Shown here in pieces: positions 17,851 to 27,399 of a DNA stretch of 52,016 nt (positions are counted from its first letter, which is position 1; every line of letters starts with the position of its first letter). Below the pieces are notes generated by a model that made no database searches, had not been told where the DNA came from, and saw only the letters and a program-made list of their open reading frames with translations. Position numbers and translations under genes: made by a program. Location: NCBI GenBank assembly GCA_017415995.1, contig JAFQDN010000026.1, positions 1-52,016 of the forward strand. The letters run 5' to 3'. The stretch is from Akkermansia sp. (lineage in GTDB: Bacteria; Verrucomicrobiota; Verrucomicrobiia; Verrucomicrobiales; Akkermansiaceae).

Positions 17851-19101
17851 TTATTTCTTCTCAATCTTGATGGTACCGTTGGACTGGCGATCTTTCTTCA
17901 TGTCAAAAATCACCTTCAGGTGCGGGTCTTTCACCTTAGCGCCCACCTCAAGGGTATAAACATTGTTATTATGTTTGATACCCGTGGTGCCACGGTGCAT
18001 GTCCTCCGCTACCTTCTTATTGCCGTCAAACAACTGCACGCCCAATACCACCAACTGGTGAGATCCGCTGCTGTAAGTGAACGTAACCTCATACGTACCG
18101 GCTCCCTTAATGGGCAAGGGGCCTGCAAGCTCCGTAGGAGTTTCATCCAACGGCAACACCGCAGGTGACCAACCGTCCGCATAGCTCAACTGTCTGGCCC
18201 AAATGGTTTGCGCATGCTCAGCGGATACACCGAGGATGGAATCCGGGTCTATGCTCTTCATCGAACGGATGTACTTGACGAGCTTCTTTTGCTCTGCCAT
18301 TGTACCGTGGCGGTGCAACAGGCCGATAGCCATGGCGTACAAACCCTGGCGCTGCTCATCGTTGTATGCCTTATCGGCAATTTTATCCTCAATCTCCTTG
18401 AGGATAGGCTTCCACTCTCCGGTTTCCGCTGCCTTTTTGGCGGTACCCTCAGCATAGCCATACATATTGAACTCCAAGCTGCGGATGTAACCGGACTTGT
18501 CATCCTTATCGCACTCCTTAATCATCTTGACGATGTTATCCGGACGGCGGATATTTTTGAAAGAAGCAGCCTTACCGAGCGTGAGGGCGCGGGCAAGTCC
18601 TGTCTCGCCTTTTGCTTTCTCCAAGAGAGCATTTTGCTCATCCACCGCCTTGTGGGCTTCCTCAATCAGGTTGGCTATTTTGCTGAAAGCCTTGCGGTCC
18701 TCATATGGTATACAAATGGTGGTATAGTAGCGACCTGATTTGTCATACAATGCAAAAGCCGGGTAGGTGTGAGGCCCTTCCCAACGCAGCTTACCAAGCT
18801 TAGCACCACGCGCCTTGTTGGTTTCCTCCGTGGAAAGATTGGCTACAGGCATCTCAATAAGAACAGAATCCGCAAACGCTTTCTTAATTTGTTTATTCTT
18901 CAGAAATTGTTTTGCCAGCTTCTCGCTGTACTTATCCCAGCCATCGGCATAAAGCACCACTACGTAACCATCCTTCGGCACATTGGCCTGCGCTGCCTCA
19001 TAGTTCTCAACTATATTGAGCTCAGCGGCTTTATCATTATCTGCCATGGCAAGCGGTGCCATGGCAGCAGCCATCAGTATGGTAGCTAATGTTTTTTTCA
19101 T
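17851..19101 (-). CDS. exported thioredoxin-fold-like protein of unknown function
   Basis: The 416-residue protein has a clear signal peptide (MKKTLATILMAAAMAPLAMA). Residues about 25-160 read like a thioredoxin fold (VVVLYADGWDKYSEKLAKQFL, then YPAFALYDKSGRYY with the cis-Pro position). The redox CxxC is replaced by WDKYS, so it should not be an active disulfide enzyme. A helical middle region and a C-terminal beta-sandwich (AGTYEVTFTYSSGSHQLVVLGVQLF) follow. It starts 21 bases after the 856-residue gene and is followed after 18 bases by the cytochrome gene. It shares with the upstream product a focus on the cell envelope. The function is not recognised. Confidence 0.8.
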   Translation of the reverse strand: MKKTLATILMAAAMAPLAMADNDKAAELNIVENYEAAQANVPKDGYVVVLYADGWDKYSEKLAKQFLKNKQIKKAFADSVLIEMPVANLSTEETNKARGAKLGKLRWEGPHTYPAFALYDKSGRYYTTICIPYEDRKAFSKIANLIEEAHKAVDEQNALLEKAKGETGLARALTLGKAASFKNIRRPDNIVKMIKECDKDDKSGYIRSLEFNMYGYAEGTAKKAAETGEWKPILKEIEDKIADKAYNDEQRQGLYAMAIGLLHRHGTMAEQKKLVKYIRSMKSIDPDSILGVSAEHAQTIWARQLSYADGWSPAVLPLDETPTELAGPLPIKGAGTYEVTFTYSSGSHQLVVLGVQLFDGNKKVAEDMHRGTTGIKHNNNVYTLEVGAKVKDPHLKVIFDMKKDRQSNGTIKIEKK

Positions 19102-19122
19102 CTTGTTTACGAAAGGTTAGAG

Positions 19123-21693
19123 TTATGCTGCTTGATTACCGTATACGAACACAGCGTTGAGATGGAAGAACTCCGGACCACCCGGACGCAAAATACGCAC
19201 GTACTTGGCCAAGGGTAATTTTTCCCCGAGGTCAGCACGCAGGACACGCTGATTACAGGGACCGAACTGGTGCACATCCGTCCACTTTTCGCCATCCTCC
19301 GACACCTGAATCTTCATATTATGGAGGCGGTCCCGGTTGCCGTCCGGTGCAATGATAACAACGCCGGTCACATTCACTTGACGCGGAAGTTGGACGACAA
19401 GGTAGGCATTTTCATCCTTTGCGGTATGGAAAGTGCCTCCGCAGGGCTCCAACAAGCCCCAGTGGTAGCAGGGCTTATCATACCCGCTGGTGGAGCTGGC
19501 CCATACCAGACCACCCTGCGAGGCAAGCTTGCCCGGGAATGGTTCGTGGCTCGGCAACGGATTCTCCGGCTTTCTGTACTTCTCCGGCAGCATGCGCCCT
19601 ATGGCTTGGAAGGTGTCCAAATCTCGGTTTCTTTCTGCCGTCAGCAAAGCGGAACCCAGCATCTTATCACGCTCTTCATCCTTCATGCCTTTGCCCTTCT
19701 GTATACCCTTAACCATAGCGATGTTAAACTTCGTACGGTCAGCATCCTTCATCTTCTCGGAAATCTTGTTACCCCATCCGAGAATCACGGACATATACTG
19801 AGCTGAGGAAGATACAGAGTTGAGCATATCCGAATAAGTGCTGCAAAGTTCCTCCGGCGTGGCAGCGGAAACTCCAAGCTGCTTGAGCTGGGCATCTGCC
19901 AAATTCTCGATACGCCAGCGATCCGGGCCCATCCCCTTACAGGCACGCCAGAAATCCAAGCAGCACTTGCGCAGTTTTTTCTTATCACTGCTCATGGCTT
20001 TTGCCATACCTTCCAAGGCTCCCTTGTGCAATACCTCGGAAGCTAACTCCGGATACACCGGAACAAGGAACTCGCAAAGGGAATCATTGAGCTCCTCCCA
20101 TGCTTTGGCATCATTGGCCGCCTTAGCTTTGAGCGCATCCGTCCACTCACGCCATGCCATGAAGTTGCGCGGCTGTTCCTCAACAGCAGCGGCAAAGCAC
20201 CCGGAAGCCTTCTCCATGTTACCCTGTTGAGCATATATGTTACCGGCTACGCGCAAGGCATTGGAGAGAGCTGTTTTCCCCGTTGCGGCATCATCCGCAT
20301 ACATCTCCGTGGCGGCATGCAATGAGGAGTATGTATACACATTACGGAAAACCTGCCAATGCAAGCCACGTTCCCAACTCAAGGAGTATGCCGGCGTCCA
20401 CTTATCGCCTACGAGTACAATGTATGCACAGTGTCCGGGTTCACCCGCTGTCATGGCCGGTACACCATTTGCCAACGCTGAAAATGCCCCGAAGTGCGAC
20501 AAACTACCACACACACCACCTACTAAATAGGTAAGTGCCGTGCGGTTCGGACCATAGGTAGCGGCCCACGGTGAGTAGTATTCCGGTCCGTGTATGGAAT
20601 CACCATAAATGTTATTAAGGCGGTACGCACAACGCCAACAACACCCCGTAAACTGGTCAGCGGGCAAGTGTACGTTTTCCAAGCTCCACTCCAAGCTTTC
20701 AATGCTGCCGTAATCGTTATCTCCCTTACAACCGCAAACCATTCGGCGCTGCCAGAAGGGGATTTCATCAAACACGCTGTTGAGGCGACCGGCCTTGTAG
20801 CTTTTGATGTAGAAGCCGGCACGCTCCACGGCGTCATCCGGATTCCACCCGGAGCGGGCATACTCCAATGCTGTAGCGGTAGCAATATCGCGCACCATGC
20901 GGTCACTGAAGCAGTCCGCATGCTTATCCGCAATCTCTGCCAGTATATAAACCGCTGTACCGGGGCGATTACACTCTCCGCTGAATGCAAACTGCTGCAA
21001 CCACTCCGCATCCTTGGCTATCATTTCCATGAGGGTGGCGCATTTCTTATTCTCCAAAGCTTCTGCCATGGTCAACGCCATTTCGCTCTCGGCCTCGGCT
21101 CGCTTGATTCTCTTCTCCAACTGGCTGATATTCCAAGCCGTGCGCTTGGAGGGTGTTACCCCTTCCGGAATAGCGGCTTTGGCTTTCTCCAAATCTTCAC
21201 GCAATTTAGCCAGGTTCTTTGCCTTATCCTCTTTGCGCTTGGCGGCATCTGCCAAGTTCTCCACCTCCGCCTGGGCTATTATCCACTGAGCCAACAGTAT
21301 ACGGTTTTCTTCCTTGTTGATAAAGCTCTCCGCTTGTGCCGTAGTGCTACCTCCCATGGCGGCGGTAATCTTTCCAGCAAGTTCATCTCGCTTAGCGGTT
21401 GCATCTTTCCAGCTACTATCGCTCACGAGCTTCATGCCGTCAAATGCACTCCCTCTCTTCTTCTTCTTTTTGGAAACTGCTTTGTCGCCTTTCTCAGCTG
21501 CCTGTGCACCCACTTCAGCACCTGCTGCTACAGGGTCGGGCTCTACACCGAATAGCTCCGGCTTTACATAATAAGTGGCACCTGCTGCCACACCGGCCAG
21601 CAGCAACGCTATCGCTGCTATAACCCCTCCCTTGGACCCTCCGCTTTTTTTCTGCGGTATCCGTGTCATTGGTGTGATTGTTCCTTTCTTCAT
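19123..21693 (-). CDS. membrane-anchored transglutaminase-like protein with C-terminal discoidin domain
   Basis: The 856-residue product has a single membrane anchor near residues 25-45 (GGVIAAIALLLAGVAAGATYYV). A charged coiled-coil stretch follows (about 90-230, rich in A, E and K). The central block contains GGVCGSLSHFGAFSALANGVPAM (Cys395) and GEPGHCAYIV (His421), the Cys and His of transglutaminase/papain-like folds. A TPR-like helical region and a terminal F5/8-type C domain (about 720-850, ending NAVFVYGNQAA) complete it. It heads an operon with the thioredoxin-like protein, the cytochrome and the acyltransferase. A promoter lies 34 bases before the ATG. It may be a peptide- or glycan-modifying envelope enzyme; the substrate is unknown. 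Confidence 0.78.
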   Translation of the reverse strand: MKKGTITPMTRIPQKKSGGSKGGVIAAIALLLAGVAAGATYYVKPELFGVEPDPVAAGAEVGAQAAEKGDKAVSKKKKKRGSAFDGMKLVSDSSWKDATAKRDELAGKITAAMGGSTTAQAESFINKEENRILLAQWIIAQAEVENLADAAKRKEDKAKNLAKLREDLEKAKAAIPEGVTPSKRTAWNISQLEKRIKRAEAESEMALTMAEALENKKCATLMEMIAKDAEWLQQFAFSGECNRPGTAVYILAEIADKHADCFSDRMVRDIATATALEYARSGWNPDDAVERAGFYIKSYKAGRLNSVFDEIPFWQRRMVCGCKGDNDYGSIESLEWSLENVHLPADQFTGCCWRCAYRLNNIYGDSIHGPEYYSPWAATYGPNRTALTYLVGGVCGSLSHFGAFSALANGVPAMTAGEPGHCAYIVLVGDKWTPAYSLSWERGLHWQVFRNVYTYSSLHAATEMYADDAATGKTALSNALRVAGNIYAQQGNMEKASGCFAAAVEEQPRNFMAWREWTDALKAKAANDAKAWEELNDSLCEFLVPVYPELASEVLHKGALEGMAKAMSSDKKKLRKCCLDFWRACKGMGPDRWRIENLADAQLKQLGVSAATPEELCSTYSDMLNSVSSSAQYMSVILGWGNKISEKMKDADRTKFNIAMVKGIQKGKGMKDEERDKMLGSALLTAERNRDLDTFQAIGRMLPEKYRKPENPLPSHEPFPGKLASQGGLVWASSTSGYDKPCYHWGLLEPCGGTFHTAKDENAYLVVQLPRQVNVTGVVIIAPDGNRDRLHNMKIQVSEDGEKWTDVHQFGPCNQRVLRADLGEKLPLAKYVRILRPGGPEFFHLNAVFVYGNQAA

Positions 21694-21727
21694 AAAAACT
21701 GGTACTCGTCTTTTCCGAGCTGTTTAC

Positions 21728-21756
21728 AGTCTACCCCAAGCCCTGCCTCTCCGCAA
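21728..21756 (-). promoter_or_regulatory. promoter of the exported-protein operon
   Basis: On the minus strand, TTGCGG (21751-21756), 17 bases, then TAGACT (21728-21733), 34 bases before the ATG at 21693. The same gap (21,694-21,918) shows no convincing terminator for hsdR. Confidence 0.45.
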
Positions 21757-21918
21757 GCAAAATTTTCTCCGCGTTACATGTTGTTTTCTTTTTCTGCATT
21801 ATTTTCCTCAAAATCTCTCCCTCCGTTACCGGGAAAATATTGCACCTTCAGGCTCATTATCAGTCCCGAAATTCCCGCAACATCATGGCCGGTGCTCAGA
21901 AAACGGCACTCACCTCAC

Positions 21919-24900
21919 TTAAGCTGCTGAAATGGTTATCGGTTCATGCAGTTTGTTGACAATTTGAATAACGGTCTGATATCGAGCACCAAAAAGATCA
22001 GTCAACATAAAGTTGTTGAACGGCTCTTGATTTACTACAATATTCGTATCTATGTCGCCATTGACTCTCACGTAGTTAATGATGCTACGGATGTATTCCT
22101 GCTGCATTGAGTTAAAGGTGTTGTCGTTCAGGTATTCGCTGAATTTCTCATTCACGACTTCTTGATTTAACCCTACAAGACTGCGCACAAATGCCGCTAA
22201 ATTACAGATATCTGTGGTTTTATTGTAATCATCCCGTGATCCTAATTTATGCCACAAGATATGTTCCAGCTCAAGCAAATCATCCTCGTTAATCGGCTCA
22301 AGGTTGTAAATCTTACTAATCACTTGACTATTGATATTTTCCATCAGGTAGTCAATAACTTTTTGCCGATAAGTGCGAATGTCGATAGCCGTACCGTCAA
22401 CGCCCGGTCCGTCACTAATCGTATCTGTAATATCAATGTCGTACTGAGCTCGTCCTTCTCCTTGTAAGAACTGCATCAACTCACGCAGACTCCGGCGCAA
22501 TCTCTCAAGCTCCGGTACGGATGGTGATTGCCAGAAATCATTGTCGACAATCATCTTCAAATCAGCAGCTTTTGCCTGAACTTGCGGGATAGAAGCCTTT
22601 TCCGTAAGCAAATAGTGCGCAACCTCACGGATTTTTTTCACATCTTTCGCAGCTTCCTTCACGTCACCACTACATACAAGAGCCAATGCTACATGCAGCA
22701 TGCGGCAATCAAAGGCCAGAGAGAGGGGATGCCCCTGAATCCCGGAATCCAGCAAGGGCACAATATGTTTCCTCAGCTCTTGTAATGCTACAGGCGTAAG
22801 AGCCGTCCAGTTCTCCCAATCGTAGAACTTATCCACGTATTGCATTTCCGCCCGCACTTGTATGCGGTTGCTGTGGGATTTAATAACGCCCATTTGACGA
22901 TGAAGCGCTTCCTTGAGCTCATCATAGTATCCTTTGAACCACTCGTCTTCTTGATATTGAATATCTTGCAGGCCATAGAGCATATCAGCTTGCAGGGTAA
23001 ACAAGCGTTGTGTCAGACTCAGCTGATTACCTTGCGATGGCTTACCTTCCGGCAAATTACCAAAATACTCAAAGTTAGCACAATAATCAAAAATGTAGAA
23101 TTCGCTCTTGTGGCGCCCGGGGCCATATATATTTTCGCACAGTCGAGTGCCTCGTCCAATCATCTGCACAAACTTTATCTTAGAGCGCACTTTCTTGAAG
23201 AACACCAGATTCAGCACTGCCGGAATATCCACGCCCGTATCCAGCATGTCCACCGATACGGCAATACGGAACTCCGGGTTGGTATCAAATTGCTCAATAA
23301 GACTATCAGCATTCTGTACATAATTATCCACCAGCTGACAGGTATTCGCCGGATAGTCCGGGTACAGCTCGTGGAAACAATCCACAATCATCTGAGCATG
23401 TTTATGATTGTAAGCAAAGATGATGCTTTTGCCCAGAGTCTCTCCATTGTTTACTTTCAGGCCCTGAGTCATCAATTCCTCAATGACTTGACGGCAAGTG
23501 TTCTTGTTGAACAGGAATCGGAACAATTCATTCCCGGGAACATTGAAATCCGGCGTGGGCAAACGCCTCTCGGCAAAGTAATCATCCAATTGCTCCCGTT
23601 CTTCCGGCGTCAATTTACTCGGGTCAATACCTTCGGAAATTAAAAGCGAGGTGCGGTTGATAACTTTGTACCCCACCAGATAATGCTCATCTATGGCTTC
23701 CTCCAATGAATAATCAGAGTCAGGCACGCCCGATTCGCAAGCAAACAAGCTGTAGGTATTAGCATCCACCTCGTTCTTGGGGGTTGCCGTCAGCCCTACG
23801 AGCAAACTATCGAAATACTTGAAAATGGAACCATATCGATTGAAGATACTGCGATGCGCCTCATCAATGATGATAAGGTCAAAACGCCCGGATTTGAACC
23901 GCTTATCCTCAGCATCAATGTAGTTAATCATCGTCTGGTATGTACAGAACATCAGGCGGGCATTGTAGTCCGGCTTCTCCCTGCCGGACAATTCGCAGAT
24001 GCTCGTATTCGGCATAAGCTTGGCATAATTCTGCTTGGCCTGATGCACCAGACTGGTGCGGTCTGCTAAGAAAAGTACATTCTTTACCCAGTTGTTGCGC
24101 GTCAGAATATCGACCAATGAGATGGAGACTCTCGTTTTTCCCGTCCCCGTTGCCATCACCAGCAATCCACGCCGCTGCATCTTGTTAAGTTTCTCACAAA
24201 GTCGAGTAATGGCTATCTTCTGATAAGGGCGATTCGTGATGTCATCGTTAATGGTGAAATCCGTTATATCGGAGCGCCCTCTTTTATGGAGCATCAGCTC
24301 CAACTCGTCTTGCGTATGAAATGCCAGCACTTGCCTGTCCGGGTACAGACCGTCCATTACCTTGGTGGTATAGCCGTTAGTGTAATAGAGCACGGGCTTG
24401 TAGCCATAGCGCTTCTTCATGCATTCGCCATACAAATCCACTTGGTGGCGGCCTTTCTCGGGGGATATGGATGTACGCTTGGCCTCTACGATAGCAAGGG
24501 GTTTACCATTCCGTCCATAGAGTACATAATCGCAATAGCCCAAACCTGTTGCGTTAGGCATTCCCTCTACTTCTATTTCAATGCCGGCCATGCTTGGCTG
24601 AGCCACATTCTCACTCTCAAGCACCTCCCAACCGGCCTCACGCAGATACAAATCTATATAGAGTTTGCGCGTATTTGCCTCGCTCATGTAAGGCGGCTTC
24701 CGGTAGGGAATGTCAGGGGTATGCTCTCGGTGGTCAATCAGTTCCGCCACGGCGGAAATATTCTCAACAGCCAGTTGAGCTTCTGCCTTGCGTATGCGCA
24801 CTGCATGTTCTGCATTCATACCCAGAATGCGCACATAGTGCATGGCCTGTATCACATCTGCATCGTTGATGAAGTCGACTACTGCCGAGTTGTCTATCAA

Positions 24901-25059
24901 CTCCAGCAAAGTCGCTTTTTTAGGGAGCTTGATGTTGAGATGCTGATAGATGCCCTCCACAAGTTCTTTGAGCATTTCCCGGCTCAATCGAGCCTTGTCT
25001 CCGGCATTTGATGCAGAGCGTATTTGTGTGAGCTTGGTCTGTACCTGTTCCCGATTCAT
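21919..25059 (-). CDS. hsdR: type I restriction enzyme, R (endonuclease and translocase) subunit
   Basis: HsdR pumps DNA and cuts it when the HsdM2S complex meets unmethylated sites. The 1046-residue chain has a PD-(D/E)xK nuclease core near residues 175-205 (GYCDYVLYG...LAIVEAKRT). The SF2 motor follows with Walker A ATGTGKT (Lys308), DEAH at 399-402 (IIIDEAHRS) and LVGLTATP. QMIGRGTRLC of motif VI is also present. A helical HsdM-binding region closes the chain. An N-terminal DUF4145-like helical block precedes the nuclease, as in EcoEI-type R subunits. It is the last gene of the operon, 17 bases after the YhcG-like gene. All catalytic motifs appear intact. Confidence 0.95.
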   Translation of the reverse strand: MNREQVQTKLTQIRSASNAGDKARLSREMLKELVEGIYQHLNIKLPKKATLLELIDNSAVVDFINDADVIQAMHYVRILGMNAEHAVRIRKAEAQLAVENISAVAELIDHREHTPDIPYRKPPYMSEANTRKLYIDLYLREAGWEVLESENVAQPSMAGIEIEVEGMPNATGLGYCDYVLYGRNGKPLAIVEAKRTSISPEKGRHQVDLYGECMKKRYGYKPVLYYTNGYTTKVMDGLYPDRQVLAFHTQDELELMLHKRGRSDITDFTINDDITNRPYQKIAITRLCEKLNKMQRRGLLVMATGTGKTRVSISLVDILTRNNWVKNVLFLADRTSLVHQAKQNYAKLMPNTSICELSGREKPDYNARLMFCTYQTMINYIDAEDKRFKSGRFDLIIIDEAHRSIFNRYGSIFKYFDSLLVGLTATPKNEVDANTYSLFACESGVPDSDYSLEEAIDEHYLVGYKVINRTSLLISEGIDPSKLTPEEREQLDDYFAERRLPTPDFNVPGNELFRFLFNKNTCRQVIEELMTQGLKVNNGETLGKSIIFAYNHKHAQMIVDCFHELYPDYPANTCQLVDNYVQNADSLIEQFDTNPEFRIAVSVDMLDTGVDIPAVLNLVFFKKVRSKIKFVQMIGRGTRLCENIYGPGRHKSEFYIFDYCANFEYFGNLPEGKPSQGNQLSLTQRLFTLQADMLYGLQDIQYQEDEWFKGYYDELKEALHRQMGVIKSHSNRIQVRAEMQYVDKFYDWENWTALTPVALQELRKHIVPLLDSGIQGHPLSLAFDCRMLHVALALVCSGDVKEAAKDVKKIREVAHYLLTEKASIPQVQAKAADLKMIVDNDFWQSPSVPELERLRRSLRELMQFLQGEGRAQYDIDITDTISDGPGVDGTAIDIRTYRQKVIDYLMENINSQVISKIYNLEPINEDDLLELEHILWHKLGSRDDYNKTTDICNLAAFVRSLVGLNQEVVNEKFSEYLNDNTFNSMQQEYIRSIINYVRVNGDIDTNIVVNQEPFNNFMLTDLFGARYQTVIQIVNKLHEPITISAA

Positions 25060-25076
25060 AGGTGTAGAGAAATTTA

Positions 25077-26255
25077 TTACAGGAGTTTTCGCAAATCTTC
25101 CATGCTGGGTAAAGCGCGGCGCAGCTTCTCCGGCATTTCATCTCGGGTCTTGTATACCGCTACGCCCATCGGTTTGGCATAGTCTCGCACGGCATATTCC
25201 ACATAGGGCTTTTCTGCATCCGAACATAAAATGATGCCTATGCTCTGGTTCTCCTGTGGCTTACGCACATAGTCATCCAGCAATTGCAGGTACATATTCA
25301 ACTGCCCCAAATACGCCGCCTTGAATGGTCCGGTTTTCAGCTCAATAGCCACGAGTGCCGTAAGCTCTCGGTTATAGAACAACAAATCTATAAAATGCTC
25401 CTTACCGTGCGCTTCGATGCGGTATTGATTGCCCATGAAGGTGAAATCCCGACCAAAGGTCATGATGAAATCACGAATGTTGTGTACAATGGCATTTTCC
25501 AGCACCCGCTCGTCAATATCCTCTTTGTCCCTCGCGCCAAGTTCTTCCACATTGATGAAGTCCAGCAAATACTCATCGCGGAACATTTCCACGGCTTTCA
25601 ATGCGGAACGTGTGTCTCTGAGAGCCAACTCGAAGTTATTCGGCATTTGCCCCCTATGGCGGTACATGTCGTTGGCTATCGCAGCCTTCAGCCGAGTTAC
25701 GCTCAGCTGCTCCGTTGCACTTAAGCGCACATAGTATGCGCGCTCTGCAACGTCTTTGACTTCTCGCAATATCATGCTATGGTGCGTAAAAGATACAGCC
25801 TGAAACTCCTCAAGCGTCATCCCCAATGTAACTGTAAAAATGTCACTTTTTTGTAACCATTCTAATTCGTCAGTCGCGACTAGCGAATTTACAATCGATT
25901 GAGATTCCGTACTTTGAGCATTTTTATCATCAAAGAGATGTGTCAATTTTCGTGGACTCCACTCTTCATAAAAAGTGCGCATTAATTTAATATTCGCAGG
26001 GGAAAATCCCCTCAATCCGGGCAACTGCTCCTGCAACCGTCGGCTAATATAATCTATAGCACCCTTACCCCATTGACCGCTTCGGGAATGGACTGATATA
26101 TACTGCCCTACACTATAATAAAGCGCAAGCTGTACCGCATTCACCTGTCGCGCAGCTTGTACCTGGCGCTGCAAGATGACGCTCTTGATAACTTGCACCG
26201 CCCAATCATAATTATCGTGCGCCCCCATGCCTTTATCTCCCTGCAGTTGTTCCAT
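25077..26255 (-). CDS. YhcG/DUF1016 family PD-(D/E)xK nuclease
   Basis: This 392-residue protein belongs to the YhcG family, often found inside type I restriction loci. The N-terminal DUF1016 helical domain spans about 15-170, with VQLALYYSVGQYI and LPGLRGFSPANIKLMRTFYEEW. The C-terminal nuclease domain spans about 200-350, with HFIDLLFYNRELTALVAIELK carrying the Asp and ExK catalytic residues. The ATG at 26255 is preceded by a good ribosome site (AAAGGAG). It sits between hsdS and hsdR, 33 bases after hsdS. Its role in restriction is not established for this family; it may be a second effector or a loading factor. Confidence 0.92.
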   Translation of the reverse strand: MEQLQGDKGMGAHDNYDWAVQVIKSVILQRQVQAARQVNAVQLALYYSVGQYISVHSRSGQWGKGAIDYISRRLQEQLPGLRGFSPANIKLMRTFYEEWSPRKLTHLFDDKNAQSTESQSIVNSLVATDELEWLQKSDIFTVTLGMTLEEFQAVSFTHHSMILREVKDVAERAYYVRLSATEQLSVTRLKAAIANDMYRHRGQMPNNFELALRDTRSALKAVEMFRDEYLLDFINVEELGARDKEDIDERVLENAIVHNIRDFIMTFGRDFTFMGNQYRIEAHGKEHFIDLLFYNRELTALVAIELKTGPFKAAYLGQLNMYLQLLDDYVRKPQENQSIGIILCSDAEKPYVEYAVRDYAKPMGVAVYKTRDEMPEKLRRALPSMEDLRKLL

Positions 26256-26288
26256 CGCCTTCTCCTTTACTACGTTTAGACTCCCAAG

Positions 26289-27383
26289 TCAATCAAAATA
26301 TTCCTGCATCAGACTATCAAAAAGCTTCTGCGTCTCATCAAGCGATTGCTGAATGACAAAGCGTAATTTGTAGATGCGGCGTAGAAAAATTGTAAAATCC
26401 CTTTGTAGTTGAATATCCGGCACTGCGATTCGCAGTTTTTTTAATTTTACACCAGGTAAATGAGCTATAGTAGCCTTTGCTCCTGCAATGACATCAAAAG
26501 CTTTGTGGTCACAATTATACTTAAACCACCATGCCACATAATCAGGCAACACCTTGTTAACATCACACCGTACGCGATGCAAAGCTTTCTGAAAAAAACA
26601 TTCTTTTAGTTCGTTATGCCACACCGCACATCTTCCTATTTCTCCTCCTTCACAGACGAGAATATCTCCTTCCTTTAGTTGGAACTCAATTCGTTCATTG
26701 TCGTCAAAGTCCATTTTGTTTAATTGATTTAATTCGAAATGGAACCACTGTACATTGAAGTTTGCCAAATAAGGATAGTTATTTCTTCCTGTTTTATGTT
26801 TCGTATCCAGCATTTTTCCTAATCTGGAAGAGGTTATATCTCCAAGATTATATATTGCCCACTTTTTATCATTGCGTATAATATCTCCAAACAACTCTAC
26901 AAATCGGCATTTGACGAGCTCATCCAGCTTGGCAAGCTGTTTGTTTCGTTTATCAATTGCTGATTTTACTTTTTCCAAACGCTCAACCAACGAGCGTTGC
27001 TGATTATAAGACGGCAACTCAATGAGGGCCTCCGTGAGATTACCCAATTTTATGTACTTTATTACCCCGCCAATTGCTAATTTTCTAAGTTCAACTATGT
27101 ACTTCTCCATGAAGTAGTACAAGTAAGGCATGTACAATACATTTGGCTGCTTAGCTTCAATAATGTATGTTCTCTGATACGCGTCAAATTTGCCGTTGTA
27201 ATATTTAACATTCAAATCGCCATTTCCCGCCACCAATATACATTCACACTCGTATGAGTAAGTGTTGATTTTTAATGGCTCCCTAGAGCATGTAAAAAAA
27301 GGATATGCTCCGTCTTCAGATGACGCATTGGCATCTAATTTACCAGTTCTGATTTTGGTAAGGTTTCCAAGTTTAACTTTCAT
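26289..27383 (-). CDS. hsdS: type I restriction-modification specificity subunit
   Basis: HsdS recognises the two half-sites of the target sequence. The 364-residue chain has two target-recognition domains, about 1-150 and 190-345, each followed by a coiled-coil spacer (SLVERLEKVKSAIDKRNKQLAKLDELV and the final FTIFLRRIYKL helix). The ATG at 27383 is chosen over a GTG two codons upstream because GGAGGGG sits seven bases before the ATG but only one before the GTG. The gene is visibly richer in A and T than its neighbours, which is common for hsdS genes that are exchanged between strains. It lies 16 bases after hsdM. Confidence 0.93.
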   Translation of the reverse strand: MKVKLGNLTKIRTGKLDANASSEDGAYPFFTCSREPLKINTYSYECECILVAGNGDLNVKYYNGKFDAYQRTYIIEAKQPNVLYMPYLYYFMEKYIVELRKLAIGGVIKYIKLGNLTEALIELPSYNQQRSLVERLEKVKSAIDKRNKQLAKLDELVKCRFVELFGDIIRNDKKWAIYNLGDITSSRLGKMLDTKHKTGRNNYPYLANFNVQWFHFELNQLNKMDFDDNERIEFQLKEGDILVCEGGEIGRCAVWHNELKECFFQKALHRVRCDVNKVLPDYVAWWFKYNCDHKAFDVIAGAKATIAHLPGVKLKKLRIAVPDIQLQRDFTIFLRRIYKLRFVIQQSLDETQKLFDSLMQEYFD

Positions 27384-27399
27384 ACACACCCCTCCAAAT

